Source of the DNA: Azospirillaceae bacterium
GTDB taxonomy: Bacteria > Pseudomonadota > Alphaproteobacteria > Azospirillales > Azospirillaceae
Direction: 5' to 3'
DNA length: 47,861 bases
NCBI GenBank assembly: GCA_028281465.1
Contig: JANQJV010000360.1
Span: forward strand, 1 to 47,861
A model generated the notes under the pieces. The model searched no databases and was not told where the DNA came from. It was given only the letters and a program-made list of their open reading frames with translations. A program made the translations under genes and the position numbers. Every line of letters starts with the position of its first letter. The first letter of the stretch is position 1. Shown one piece after another: positions 17,098 through 26,886 of this stretch.

Positions 17098-17181
17098 ATC
17101 AGGCCTCTCGACGCTGACTCGGATGCATGCGAACGGGTCGGCAGAGAACCGAAAAGTCGTGCGCATTGCAAGCATCGTGAG

Positions 17182-17637
17182 TCACGGCATTGGCCATGGA
17201 AGATGGGCATTGGCGGCGCGGACGCCGGCGCCGGGTCCGGTGTCCTGCACCACCGCGATGCCAGCGGCGCGCAGCATCTCTACGCCGCGGCCGTCGACGA
17301 AGGTTCCGGGTTCTTCCAGGCAGAACACGACGCGGGCGAGGCCGGTCTGGAGGATATGGTGCGTACACGAGGGTTTGCCTGACAAGCGGGTGCTGCAGGG
17401 TTCGAGCGAAGCGTACAGGAGGCAGCCGGACAAGCCGAGACCGGCCCGGTGCGCCTTGTGGATGGCGGTTTCTTCCGCGTGCCACCCGGGGCCGAGCTCC
17501 CGGCTATAGCCGGTGGCCAGCACCGCACCGTCGGGACGGGCCAGCACGCAGCCGACCGAGAAGGCGCCATCGGAGGGCGGGCATAGGGCAGCCAGGGCCA
17601 CCGCCCGGTCGAGCAGCCGGCGATCCCGGCCGGTCAC
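17182..17637 (-). CDS. Cytidine/deoxycytidylate deaminase-family protein (RibD deaminase-like)
   Basis: A 151-residue zinc deaminase. The catalytic H53-A54-E55 and the metal Cys81 and Cys91 (PC-x9-C) match the RibD/CDD fold, with ASLEPC typical of the RibD deaminase half. There is no reductase domain, so it is not a complete RibD. It could deaminate a pyrimidine precursor or an unrelated nucleoside. It starts with GTG 17637, overlapping the upstream stop as GTGA, which implies coupling to the 95-aa gene. Function within this cluster is unknown. Confidence 0.87.
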   Translation of the reverse strand: MTGRDRRLLDRAVALAALCPPSDGAFSVGCVLARPDGAVLATGYSRELGPGWHAEETAIHKAHRAGLGLSGCLLYASLEPCSTRLSGKPSCTHHILQTGLARVVFCLEEPGTFVDGRGVEMLRAAGIAVVQDTGPGAGVRAANAHLPWPMP

Positions 17638-17921
17638 GGCAGACCATGCCGACTGACAGGCACCCGGGTCTCGTCCAATGGATCATCGAGACCATAGGCA
17701 CAGGTGGTGGGGAGACCGTCCGGCCCGAGGTCGTCCCGTTGCGGACCGCCGTTGGCGAAGCGGCGGCCGAGTCGCCAGCATCGCGGCAGGTCGGCCGGCA
17801 GGCGGGCCCGCAAGTGCCGCGCTTGCGTCTCCGCCCAGGCGGCGAAATCCGCGTGGTACAAACCGGCGTCCGACGGATCGACCCGGTTCGCCGGCGCCGC
17901 ACCCGCCACGGCGGGTTCCAT
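17634..17921 (-). CDS. 95-residue protein of unknown function, coupled to tldD
   Basis: Easily missed because a longer shadow frame hides its start. ATG at 17921 overlaps the tldD stop codon (TGATG), and its own TGA overlaps the GTG of the deaminase gene, so it sits exactly in a translationally coupled slot. The protein has a segment GLYHADFAAWAETQARHLRA (about 19-38) that resembles the N-terminal part of DUF29 proteins, but the rest (RRFANGGPQRDD, TTCAYGLDDPLDETR) does not fit that family. It is soluble, with two Cys and no signal peptide. I do not recognise it. Its position between TldD and a deaminase makes it a candidate partner of either. Confidence 0.75.
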   Translation of the reverse strand: MEPAVAGAAPANRVDPSDAGLYHADFAAWAETQARHLRARLPADLPRCWRLGRRFANGGPQRDDLGPDGLPTTCAYGLDDPLDETRVPVSRHGLP

Positions 17922-19354
17922 CACGCGGCGGTGCCGCCGACGGTCAGGCCGTCCAGGCGCAGGGTCGGCTGACCGACGCCGACCGGCACACCCTGGCCTT
18001 CCTTGCCGCAGACGCCGATCCCAGGGTCGAGCGCCATGTCGTTGCCGACCATGGACACGCGGGTGAGCGCATCCGGGCCATTGCCGATCAGCGTGGCGCC
18101 CTTGACCGCCGGACCGAGTTTGCCGTTCTCGATCAGATAGGCTTCGTTGGCGGAGAACACGAACTTGCCCGAGGTGATGTCCACTTGGCCCCCGCCGAAA
18201 TTGACCGCGAACAGACCCCTGTCGACCGACGCGATGATTTCCTCCGGTGCGTGGTTGCCGTTGAGCATGACGGTGTTGGTCATCCGCGGCATGGGGTGGT
18301 GTCCAAAGCTCTGGCGCCGGCCGTTGCCGCTCGGTTTCATGCCCATGAGCCGAGCGTTCATGCGATCTTGCATATAGCCGACCAGAATGCCGTCCTCGAT
18401 CAAAGTCGTGCATTGGGTCGGCGTGCCTTCGTCGTCCACGGTGAGACTGCCGCGCCGATCCGCCAAGGTGCCGTCGTCGACCACCGTGATGCCGGCGGCG
18501 GCCACGCGCTGGCCGAGCAGGCCGGCGAACGCCGAGGTCTTCTTGCGGTTGAAGTCACCCTCCAGGCCGTGGCCGATCGCCTCGTGCAGCAGGATGCCGG
18601 GCCAGCCGGGACCGAGCACCACGGTCATCTCACCCGCCGGAGCCGGCACCGAGTCGAGGTTGACCAGGGCCTGGCGCAGGGCTTGATCGACATGGTGGCG
18701 CCAGGTCTCAGGCTCGAGCAAAAGGTCGTAGCCGATCCGGCCGCCAGAGCCATAGGTGCCGGTTTCCATGCGGTCGCCGGCGCCGACCACGACCGATACG
18801 CTCAGGCGCACCAGGGGCCGCACGTCCGCCACGCGGGTGCCGTCGCCCCGGATGATCTGGATCGCCTGCCAATCCGACGACAAGGACGCACTAACCTGGC
18901 GGACACGTTCATCCCGGCCGCGAGCGTAGGCGTCGATGTCGGTCAACATGGCAACCTTGGTTTCGAATGGCACCGGCAAGACCGGGTTGCCGTCGTCGTA
19001 CAGTCGCCGGTTAGTGCCCGGTGGGGCCTCGCCAAGGGTGCCGGCGTAACCGGCGTGCACGGATTTGACCGTGCTGGCCGCGCGCCGCAGCGCCTCCTCG
19101 GTGATTTCCGCGGCATGGGCATAGCCGATGGCTTCGCCGGCGACCGACCGCAGGCCGAAACCCTGCGCTGTATCGAAGCCGGCGCTGCGCAGGCGGCCAT
19201 CGTCCCACACGAGGGATTCGGTCTGGCCATACTCCAGGTACAGCTCGCCGTCGTCGGCCCCGTGCAAGGCATCGGCCACGATCGATTCCGTGCGGCTGCG
19301 GTCGAGCCCGGCGCGGGTGAAGAACAGGTCGTCGGTGACGGCAAGCGGGGTCAA
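17921..19354 (-). CDS. tldD: Metalloprotease TldD
   Basis: A 477-residue TldD, the metal-binding half of the TldD/TldE (PmbA) peptidase, which degrades unfolded or leader peptides and matures microcin-type peptides. The metal motif HEAIGHGLEGD begins at His257. The C-terminal TldD core is seen in SGKFVFSANEAYLIENGKLG and GPDALTRVSMVGNDMALDPG with the conserved Cys in GVCGKEGQGVPVG. Length is typical. The start is TTG 19354 with GGGAGGG seven bases upstream; the nearby ATG is out of frame. The TldE partner is not in the window and may be elsewhere. It heads a five-gene minus-strand operon. Confidence 0.95.
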   Translation of the reverse strand: MTPLAVTDDLFFTRAGLDRSRTESIVADALHGADDGELYLEYGQTESLVWDDGRLRSAGFDTAQGFGLRSVAGEAIGYAHAAEITEEALRRAASTVKSVHAGYAGTLGEAPPGTNRRLYDDGNPVLPVPFETKVAMLTDIDAYARGRDERVRQVSASLSSDWQAIQIIRGDGTRVADVRPLVRLSVSVVVGAGDRMETGTYGSGGRIGYDLLLEPETWRHHVDQALRQALVNLDSVPAPAGEMTVVLGPGWPGILLHEAIGHGLEGDFNRKKTSAFAGLLGQRVAAAGITVVDDGTLADRRGSLTVDDEGTPTQCTTLIEDGILVGYMQDRMNARLMGMKPSGNGRRQSFGHHPMPRMTNTVMLNGNHAPEEIIASVDRGLFAVNFGGGQVDITSGKFVFSANEAYLIENGKLGPAVKGATLIGNGPDALTRVSMVGNDMALDPGIGVCGKEGQGVPVGVGQPTLRLDGLTVGGTAA

Positions 19355-19465
19355 GGAACATCCCTCCCGGTGGGTCTGTCATGGCACACTGTCACGAGAT
19401 GACGACGCGACGACCGGTCGGCAAGGGGCACGGCCGGCACCCGACGCGCAGAGGGCGCGACCGGA

Positions 19466-19684
19466 ATGGCCGATGTGCGGTTCCCCTTGGCGGAATGCCT
19501 CAACGAGATGTGCCCATTTTCTGGCAAACCGGTGGCCGCCGACAGCCTGACCCAGTTCGAAGGCCGGGTGGTCGGGTTCTGCAACCCCGGTTGTAGGGAC
19601 ACCTTCGCCGCTGATCCCGCGGCGTTTCCCGAGGTCATCGCCGTGTTCCGGGCGGCTGCCTTGGCCGCAACGAACCGTAGCTGA
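19466..19684 (+). CDS. Small YHS/TRASH-like zinc-binding protein
   Basis: A 72-residue cytoplasmic protein with CPFSGKPV (Cys16) and VGFCNPGCRDTF (Cys38 and Cys42), the arrangement seen in small proteins from many alphaproteobacteria that are sometimes mis-annotated as glutathione S-transferase. Three Cys suggest metal binding, perhaps zinc or copper, in the manner of YHS/TRASH domains. It diverges from tldD and precedes the cytochrome oxidase region, but no functional link is shown. The ribosome binding site is weak, so the start is chosen mainly by codon position and the conserved block. Confidence 0.75.
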   Translation: MADVRFPLAECLNEMCPFSGKPVAADSLTQFEGRVVGFCNPGCRDTFAADPAAFPEVIAVFRAAALAATNRS

Positions 19685-20245
19685 TCGTCGTCGGGTGCGC
19701 CGAGGGGGACCGGACCGGCAGCCGCCTGATGGGGGGCACCGCCGACATACCGTCCGCGCCCGCGTCACTGCCGTCACGGTTCTCGGCGTTCGGTGCCGAC
19801 GGTGTCACTTGGGCAGTGTGCTTTGTTGAATCTAAAATCCAAGATGATGATGGTAAGTGATCGCGTATTCACACTTTGAACCGACAGGCGATGCATCGAT
19901 GGTTTTGAAAACGTGGTATGAAATTCGAAAAAACTCGACACTCGTCTTTTCAATTCAGGGCTGGGCTGGGCTTTATCCATCTGCGTCAGAATGTCGCGAC
20001 GATCCATGCGACATTGCAATAACTCCAAATTCCGCAGCAAAAGCCTGAAACAGCTAGCCCTGTCTACCTTGCCAGGCCGCCCGGGTGTCGGCTTGTATCC
20101 GCTCTTGCGTGTCGTTAAGGTCGCGCCGCGTCGCGTTGTCACAGGGAGCACGGCGGACGGCGGATAAGGCGTTGATCGGGGCGGCTCCGGGCCCGGCGCG
20201 GGGCAAGGCCGACGGCGCGCGGCGGACAAGGGACAGGAGAGCACA
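19685..20245. other. Intergenic region upstream of the cytochrome oxidase operon
   Basis: A 561-base gap with an AT-rich part (about 19820-20060) containing several A and T runs. No ORF here has support. It probably contains the cox promoter and leader. The end, from 20100 to 20240, is GC-rich and carries the coxB ribosome binding site (AGGAGA 20235-20240). Confidence 0.5.
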
Positions 20246-21121
20246 GTGGTGAGGATGACCGTGCACAGACTCGGTGCGTGGATCGGGGCTTTTGCTGCGC
20301 TGCTGGTCGGGCTGGTGGCCGGGCCGCAGGTGCTGGCGCAGGGTGTCGTCGGCGAACCCCAGCCCTGGCAGATGGGGCTGCAGGACGGCGTTACACCGGT
20401 TAGCCGGATGATGATCGAATTCCACGATCTGCTTATGGTGATCATCACGCTGATCGTGCTCGTGGTCCTTGGCCTCTTGCTGTACGTCATGGTGCGGTTC
20501 AACGCCAAGGCGAACCCGACGCCGTCCAAGATGACGCACAACACCCTGGTCGAAGTGGTGTGGACGGTGGTGCCGGTGCTGATCCTGATTGTGATCGCCG
20601 TGCCGTCGTTCCGCCTTCTGTACTTCGCCGAGCGGCTGCAGAACGCCGAGATGACCGTCAAGGTGACGGGACGGCAGTGGTATTGGGAATATGACTACCC
20701 GGACCATGGCGGCATCAACCTGATGAGCTTCATGCTGCAAGACGACGAGCTGGAACCTGGCCAACGCCGACTGCTTGAGGTCGACAACCGGTTGGTTCTG
20801 CCGGTCGACACGGACATTCGCATTCTGGTCACGGCCGGTGACGTGTTGCACTCCTTCTATGTGCCCGCGTTCGGCATCAAGATGGATGCGATCCCGGGTC
20901 GGTTGAACGAGACCTGGGTGCGCGTCGAGCAGGAGGGCGTCTATTACGGCCACTGCACAGAATTGTGCGGCGTCGGCCACGCCTACATGCCAGTGGCGGT
21001 CGAGGCCGTTTCGAAGCAGGCCTTCGAGGCCTGGGTCACCGAGACGCAGACAGCGCAGGGCCTTGTCGTGCCGGCGCAAACGGATCAAGACGTGGCCCTG
21101 GCGGGGCAAACGGCACAGTGA
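20246..21121 (+). CDS. coxB: Cytochrome c oxidase subunit II
   Basis: A 291-residue CuA-containing subunit that takes electrons from cytochrome c. It has a signal peptide ending near LAQG, two transmembrane segments (about 63-85 and 104-126), and a periplasmic cupredoxin domain. The CuA ligands are His202, Cys237, Glu239 (backbone), Cys241, His245 and Met248 (GHCTELCGVGHAYMP). GTG 20246 follows AGGAGA by five bases; another GTG and an ATG follow within nine bases. It is the first gene of the operon. An unusual feature is the ~20-residue C-terminal tail after the domain. Subunit family is certain. Confidence 0.96.
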   Translation: MVRMTVHRLGAWIGAFAALLVGLVAGPQVLAQGVVGEPQPWQMGLQDGVTPVSRMMIEFHDLLMVIITLIVLVVLGLLLYVMVRFNAKANPTPSKMTHNTLVEVVWTVVPVLILIVIAVPSFRLLYFAERLQNAEMTVKVTGRQWYWEYDYPDHGGINLMSFMLQDDELEPGQRRLLEVDNRLVLPVDTDIRILVTAGDVLHSFYVPAFGIKMDAIPGRLNETWVRVEQEGVYYGHCTELCGVGHAYMPVAVEAVSKQAFEAWVTETQTAQGLVVPAQTDQDVALAGQTAQ

Positions 21122-21192
21122 CAGTAACGGACGGAATGGGACGGGGCCCAGGCGGCGCACCGCGCGCGCGGCCTTTCGGACAGAGACGGTGA

Positions 21193-22818
<1,626 letters not shown>

Positions 22819-22922
22819 TCGCGTCCGGCCCGGGTCGGGCGTTTCCGGCCGGGGCCGACCATCCCGGCCGGTGCCGTAGGACAAAGACATAATCTTATGA
22901 ATGGAACCGGGTGCCGATTGCC

Positions 22923-23861
22923 ATGACCGACACCACTGTGCAAAGTCCACCCCAGGCCGTTGGCCGGGATGGGCTGCGGAGCGACGCGACGGTGCGGGAT
23001 TTCGTGTTGCTGCTGAAACCCCGCGTGATGTCTCTGGTGGTATTCACCGGCTTCGCTGGTCTGGTGGTGGCACCGGGAAGTTTGCATCCACTTCTGGCGG
23101 CCGTGGCAGTCCTGTGCATCGCCGTCGCTGCCGGTGCCGCTGGCGCCATCAACATGTGGTATGATCGCGACATCGATGCCGTAATGGCGCGGACCTGTCG
23201 GCGGCCAATCCCACAAGGTCGCGTGGCTGCGGGGGATGCGCTTGCCTTCGGGGTCGTGCTCAGCGTGGGGGCCGTCATGGTGATGGGATTGGCGGTCAAC
23301 TGGGCCGCCGCCGCATTGCTTGCGCTCGCCGCGGCGTTCTACGTGTTCGTCTACACCATGTGGCTGAAGCGGCGCACGCCGCACAACATCGTCATAGGCG
23401 GTGCGGCCGGAGCGTTCCCACCCATGATCGGTTGGGTCGCGGTCACCGGTGGTATCGATCTTCCGGCGGTGGTGTTGTTTTTGATCATCTTCATGTGGAC
23501 ACCGCCGCACTTCTGGGCTTTATCCCTGTTCCGTCGCGGCGATTATGAGAAGGCCGGTGTGCCCATGATGCCTGTGGTGGCGGGGACGGCGGAGACCAAG
23601 CGGCAGATGCTCCTGTATACCCTGCTGCTTTGGCCGCTGTGCATGGCGCCGTACGCGTTCGGCTTGGGTGGCCCGGTGTACCTGGCGGTATCGGCGGTGC
23701 TCGGTGGTTGGTTCGTTGTGTGCGCGTTGCGCGTGTTGCGTGGTCAGGGCGAGGCGGCGGCCCGGCGCATGTTCCGGTTTTCCATTCTTTTCCTGTTCGG
23801 CGTGTTCGCCGCCTTGATAGTCGGCGAGTTGGGACGGGCGCTGGTACGGGCGTTGGTTTGA
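22923..23861 (+). CDS. ctaB: Protohaem IX farnesyltransferase (haem O synthase)
   Basis: A 312-residue polytopic prenyltransferase that farnesylates haem b to haem O, needed for the a-type haem of the oxidase. Asp-rich motif N77-x-W-YDRDID (77-85) and LKRRTPHN are characteristic; a second conserved stretch is RRGDYEKAGVPMMPVV. About nine membrane helices are visible. ATG 22923 is chosen; an in-frame GTG at 22911 would add four residues. Located between coxA and the small coxF gene, as in other alphaproteobacteria, so regulated with the operon. Confidence 0.95.
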   Translation: MTDTTVQSPPQAVGRDGLRSDATVRDFVLLLKPRVMSLVVFTGFAGLVVAPGSLHPLLAAVAVLCIAVAAGAAGAINMWYDRDIDAVMARTCRRPIPQGRVAAGDALAFGVVLSVGAVMVMGLAVNWAAAALLALAAAFYVFVYTMWLKRRTPHNIVIGGAAGAFPPMIGWVAVTGGIDLPAVVLFLIIFMWTPPHFWALSLFRRGDYEKAGVPMMPVVAGTAETKRQMLLYTLLLWPLCMAPYAFGLGGPVYLAVSAVLGGWFVVCALRVLRGQGEAAARRMFRFSILFLFGVFAALIVGELGRALVRALV

Positions 23862-23900
23862 GGGAATGGGGTTTGCAAGAATGGGGTGTGAGGGATGGCG

Positions 23901-24074
23901 ATGACGGAGACGCCTGACGGCGGCCGTCCGGGCGGATCGGAGGCACAGGCTCGGCATGAGGGGCTGGAGCGCCACCGCCAGATGCGCGGGCGCAATCTGG
24001 CCGTGGCCGGCGTGTTGATCGGGTTGGTGGTGCTGTTTTATCTGATCACGATCGTACGGATGGGGGCGCACTGA
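23901..24074 (+). CDS. coxF: Small CoxF-like membrane protein of the oxidase operon
   Basis: A 57-residue ORF, below usual length cut-offs. ATG 23901 has GTGAGGG six bases upstream (ATG 23895 would abut it). It is hydrophilic and charged at the N-terminus (EAQARHEGLERHRQMRGR), then has one membrane helix (about 32-52). The stop is one base before the next ATG (ctaG). Small single-span proteins lie at this position, between ctaB and ctaG, in alphaproteobacterial oxidase operons (CoxF in Rhizobiales terminology). Its role is probably assembly; the assignment rests mainly on position and topology. Confidence 0.82.
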   Translation: MTETPDGGRPGGSEAQARHEGLERHRQMRGRNLAVAGVLIGLVVLFYLITIVRMGAH

Positions 24075-24075
24075 C

Positions 24076-24732
24076 ATGGATGCACGCGGCAACCCATCGG
24101 TGCACAGCCGCAACCAGCGCCTTTTGCTGACACTGCTGGGCGTGGTTGTCGGCATGATCGGCCTCTCGTTTGCGTCGGTGCCGCTGTACCAACTATTTTG
24201 TCAAGTCACGGGCTTTGGCGGCACGACGCAGGTTGCCGGCGACCTAGAGGGGATGGTGGCGAGCGAACACCGGATCACGGTGCGCTTCAACGCGGATGTG
24301 AATGGCGGTTTGCCGTGGCGTTTCCGCCCGGAGGTCCGCGAGATCGACGTACGCTTGGGGGAGGGCCGGCTCATCGCTTACCGGGCCCGCAACCAGGCCG
24401 CCCGCCACACCACCGGCACGGCTATCTACAACGTGACACCGTTGAAGGCGGGGCTGTACTTCAACAAGGTACAGTGCTTCTGTTTTGACGAGCAGGGATT
24501 GGTGCCCGGCCAGGAGGCAGATTTCCCAGTTTATTTCTTTGTCGATCCGGCGATGGCGGAAGATCCGGATTTGGCCCACGTCGACACCATCACTCTATCG
24601 TACACATTTTATCCGGCGGCCTCGGCGGCGCTGGAGGAAGCGGTCGAGGCCCTGCCGGTGCCGGCCGAGTCCGCCTCCGCCGTGCGGCCTGCCGCCGTCG
24701 CCCAGACCAAGGAATCGCGAAACAATGGCTGA
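24076..24732 (+). CDS. ctaG: Cytochrome c oxidase assembly protein CtaG/Cox11
   Basis: A 218-residue copper chaperone that delivers CuB to subunit I. An N-terminal membrane segment (about 15-37) is followed by a periplasmic beta domain with the copper Cys pair CFCF (C134 and C136). The conserved FASVPLYQLFCQVTG comes just after the membrane segment. Start ATG 24076 is one base after the CoxF stop. The last 8 bases overlap the start of coxC. The Ala/Glu/Pro-rich C-terminal extension of about 30 residues is not part of the core domain. Confidence 0.95.
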   Translation: MDARGNPSVHSRNQRLLLTLLGVVVGMIGLSFASVPLYQLFCQVTGFGGTTQVAGDLEGMVASEHRITVRFNADVNGGLPWRFRPEVREIDVRLGEGRLIAYRARNQAARHTTGTAIYNVTPLKAGLYFNKVQCFCFDEQGLVPGQEADFPVYFFVDPAMAEDPDLAHVDTITLSYTFYPAASAALEEAVEALPVPAESASAVRPAAVAQTKESRNNG

Positions 24733-25633
24733 CACGCACATTGAAGCCGGCACCACCTACGATTTGAATGCGGGCGGCGCCCAGCCCTATCACTTGCTCA
24801 AACCGAGCCCTTGGCCGATCGTCGGCGCCTTTTCGGGCGGCCTGTTGGCCGTGGGCGTCGTGGTGTTCATGCACTCCGACAGCGCATGGCTGATGGTCGT
24901 CGGTCTGGCCGCGGTGCTCGGCACCATGTGGCTTTGGTGGCGCGACGTGGTGAAGGAATCGGTGGTTGCCAAGGAGCATTCACCAGTCACCAAGATCGGT
25001 CTGCGTTATGGCATGGCCTTGTTCATCGCCTCGGAGGTCATGTTCTTCGTGGCGTTTTTCTGGGCCTTCTTCAATGCCAGTCTGTTCCCGATGGCGGTTG
25101 ACCCCGCCCTCTTCCCCGATGCTTTGCCGGGGGGACCGCTGGAACATGCGGCTAATCCGGATGGTGTGTGGCCGCCGCCGCTGGTGCACACGGTCCCGGC
25201 GTTCGATTTGCCGTTGCTCATGACCCTGATCCTCCTGCTGTCTGGCGTGACGGTCACCTGGGCGCACCATGCCCTGGTCGAAGGCAAGAACCAGGAAGCC
25301 GAACGGGCTCTCGGTCTCTCCGTGCTGCTCGGCGTCCTGTTTCTGGGCTTTCAGGTTTATGAATACGCCCATGCGCATTTCGGGTTCCGGGAAGGCATTT
25401 TCCCGTCGACCTTCTTCATGGCGACCGGCTTCCATGGCTTCCACGTCTTCGTCGGCACCATCTTCCTTGCTGTCTGTTGGTTCCGGACCATGAAGGGACA
25501 CTTTACGCCGGAGAGTCACTTCGGCTTTGAGGCGGCGGCATGGTATTGGCACTTCGTCGACGTCGTCTGGCTATTCCTGTTCGTTGCCATCTATTGGTGG
25601 GGTGCGATCCCGCGCGGCGGCGTTCCACACTGA
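24725..25633 (+). CDS. coxC: Cytochrome c oxidase subunit III
   Basis: A 302-residue subunit III with seven membrane helices, associated with the proton-pumping oxidase core. Typical blocks are LKPSPWPIVGAF, RYGMALFIASEVMFF, YEYAHAHFGFREGIFPSTFF, GFHGFHVFVGTIFL, and the C-terminal WYWHFVDVVWLFLF. The ATG overlaps the end of ctaG. Much longer upstream ORFs in this frame run through ctaG and are shadows. The DUF983 gene follows 11 bases downstream. Confidence 0.96.
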   Translation: MADTHIEAGTTYDLNAGGAQPYHLLKPSPWPIVGAFSGGLLAVGVVVFMHSDSAWLMVVGLAAVLGTMWLWWRDVVKESVVAKEHSPVTKIGLRYGMALFIASEVMFFVAFFWAFFNASLFPMAVDPALFPDALPGGPLEHAANPDGVWPPPLVHTVPAFDLPLLMTLILLLSGVTVTWAHHALVEGKNQEAERALGLSVLLGVLFLGFQVYEYAHAHFGFREGIFPSTFFMATGFHGFHVFVGTIFLAVCWFRTMKGHFTPESHFGFEAAAWYWHFVDVVWLFLFVAIYWWGAIPRGGVPH

Positions 25634-25644
25634 CCAGGGGTACC

Positions 25645-26010
25645 ATGACCGAGCCATCTCTGTTTTCGACCCTTCACAAGGCTTGGCGCTGCGTGTGCCC
25701 ACGTTGCGCGCAGGGGCATCTGTTCCAAGGCTTTTTGACTGTGGTGGACCGGTGTGCGCATTGCCATTTACCACTGTCGCGTAACGACAGCGGCGACGGC
25801 CCTGCCGTGTTCCTGACGTTCATCTTGGGTACCCTGCTGGTCCCGCCGGCCCTGTGGCTGTCATTCCAGGTGAGTTGGCCGCTCTGGCTGCACACCGTGG
25901 TGTGGGGTCTGGTCATTCTGGGCTTGACCTTGGGCATGCTGCGTCCGGCCAAGGCCCTGGTGGTGGCGCTACAGTTCAACCACCGGCCGGAGGAGTACGA
26001 CGAGTCGTAG
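25645..26010 (+). CDS. DUF983 family membrane protein
   Basis: A 121-residue protein with two N-terminal CxxC motifs (Cys18/21 with an extra Cys16, and Cys37/40) that look like a zinc ribbon or metal site, and two membrane helices (about 55-75 and 82-104). It is the DUF983 family, which sits at the end of cox operons in alphaproteobacteria. An oxidase-assembly role is inferred from context only. ATG 25645 follows CCAGGGG. A SURF1 gene, often the next member, is absent; the operon ends at the palindrome downstream. Confidence 0.9.
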   Translation: MTEPSLFSTLHKAWRCVCPRCAQGHLFQGFLTVVDRCAHCHLPLSRNDSGDGPAVFLTFILGTLLVPPALWLSFQVSWPLWLHTVVWGLVILGLTLGMLRPAKALVVALQFNHRPEEYDES

Positions 26011-26056
26011 GCGCCGGTCTTCTTGACTGCGCCAGGCGCGACCGACGCCAAACGGT

Positions 26057-26090
26057 GCCGGATAGGATGCGCCAGCGCATCCTATCCGGC
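26057..26090. terminator. Strong 16-bp palindrome between convergent genes
   Basis: GCCGGATAGGATGCGC and its exact reverse complement are separated by CA, giving an almost loop-less perfect dyad. It lies between the end of the cox operon and the end of the convergent DUF2189 gene. The centre (GGATGCGC..GCGCATCC) repeats the REP core seen elsewhere in this window. No U-run follows on either strand. Confidence 0.7.
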
Positions 26091-26097
26091 CTTCGGT

Positions 26098-26886
26098 TCA
26101 GGCAACGATGTGGCGGTATAGATGCCATGTGGCGTGGCCGAGGATTGGAACCACAACGGCAAGACCGACGAAGGCTGGGATCGAGCCGGCCAGCAGCGTC
26201 CCGGCGACGATCAGGCCCCAGACCGCCATGATCTGAGGATTGGCCGCTACTGCCCTGAGCGATGTCGCAATGGCGGTGACGGCATCCACGTCGCGATCCA
26301 GCACCAAGGGAAATGACACCACGGAGATCGCCAGCACCACCGCTGCGAAGACGAAGCCGGTAATGTTGCCGATGATCAGAAGTTGAATGCCGCTCGCGCT
26401 GGAGAACACCAAGTCTAGCAACGCTCCGACGCTGCGCGGTTGCGCCGAACCGAGCGTGGCAGCATAAATCGCTTGTGCCGCCACGATCCAGGCGAGGAAC
26501 AAGCCAAGCAAAATCATGCCAAGCACGAGGATGGACCGCAACCTCCGACCGCGCACCGCGGACAGAGCATCGTACCAGGTTGCGGGCAGACCCTGTTCAC
26601 GCCGCCGGCTGATCTCATAAAATGCCAGGGCAGCGATCGGACCAACCAGGGCAAACCCGGACGCCAGCGGGTACACAAGCTGCAGCAGGCCGCCACCGGA
26701 AAACACGATGGCGGCGATCAGGCCGACCACCGGGTAGATGATCGCCAGGAACACCAGATGGCTTGGTTTGCTGAGAAAATCATCCAATCCCTTACGCAGG
26801 GCCGCCGTCACGTCGTCGAGGCCGATGGTGCGGATTTCGACGTCGCGTCTGACCGGATTGCCGGTCGCCAGGCTTGTCTCGCTCAT
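26098..26886 (-). CDS. DUF2189 family multi-pass membrane protein
   Basis: A 262-residue inner-membrane protein with about six hydrophobic segments. The blocks KGLDDFLSKPSHLVFLAIIYPVVG, ASGFALVGPIAALAFYEISRRRE and the late SFPLVLDRDVDA with SLRAVAANP.IMAVWG are typical of DUF2189. Cytoplasmic N-terminus about 40 residues. Function unknown. ATG 26886 has GGGAGG at good spacing. It is a single-gene unit converging on the cox operon. Confidence 0.9.
   Translation of the reverse strand: MSETSLATGNPVRRDVEIRTIGLDDVTAALRKGLDDFLSKPSHLVFLAIIYPVVGLIAAIVFSGGGLLQLVYPLASGFALVGPIAALAFYEISRRREQGLPATWYDALSAVRGRRLRSILVLGMILLGLFLAWIVAAQAIYAATLGSAQPRSVGALLDLVFSSASGIQLLIIGNITGFVFAAVVLAISVVSFPLVLDRDVDAVTAIATSLRAVAANPQIMAVWGLIVAGTLLAGSIPAFVGLAVVVPILGHATWHLYRHIVA

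Noticed and set aside
16800..17175. Extended starts for the NUDIX (GTG 16800) and small exported protein (17175)
   Set aside because: The internal ATGs fit better: GAGAGG before 17097 and the usual protein beginning at 16794; the NUDIX choice is not certain.
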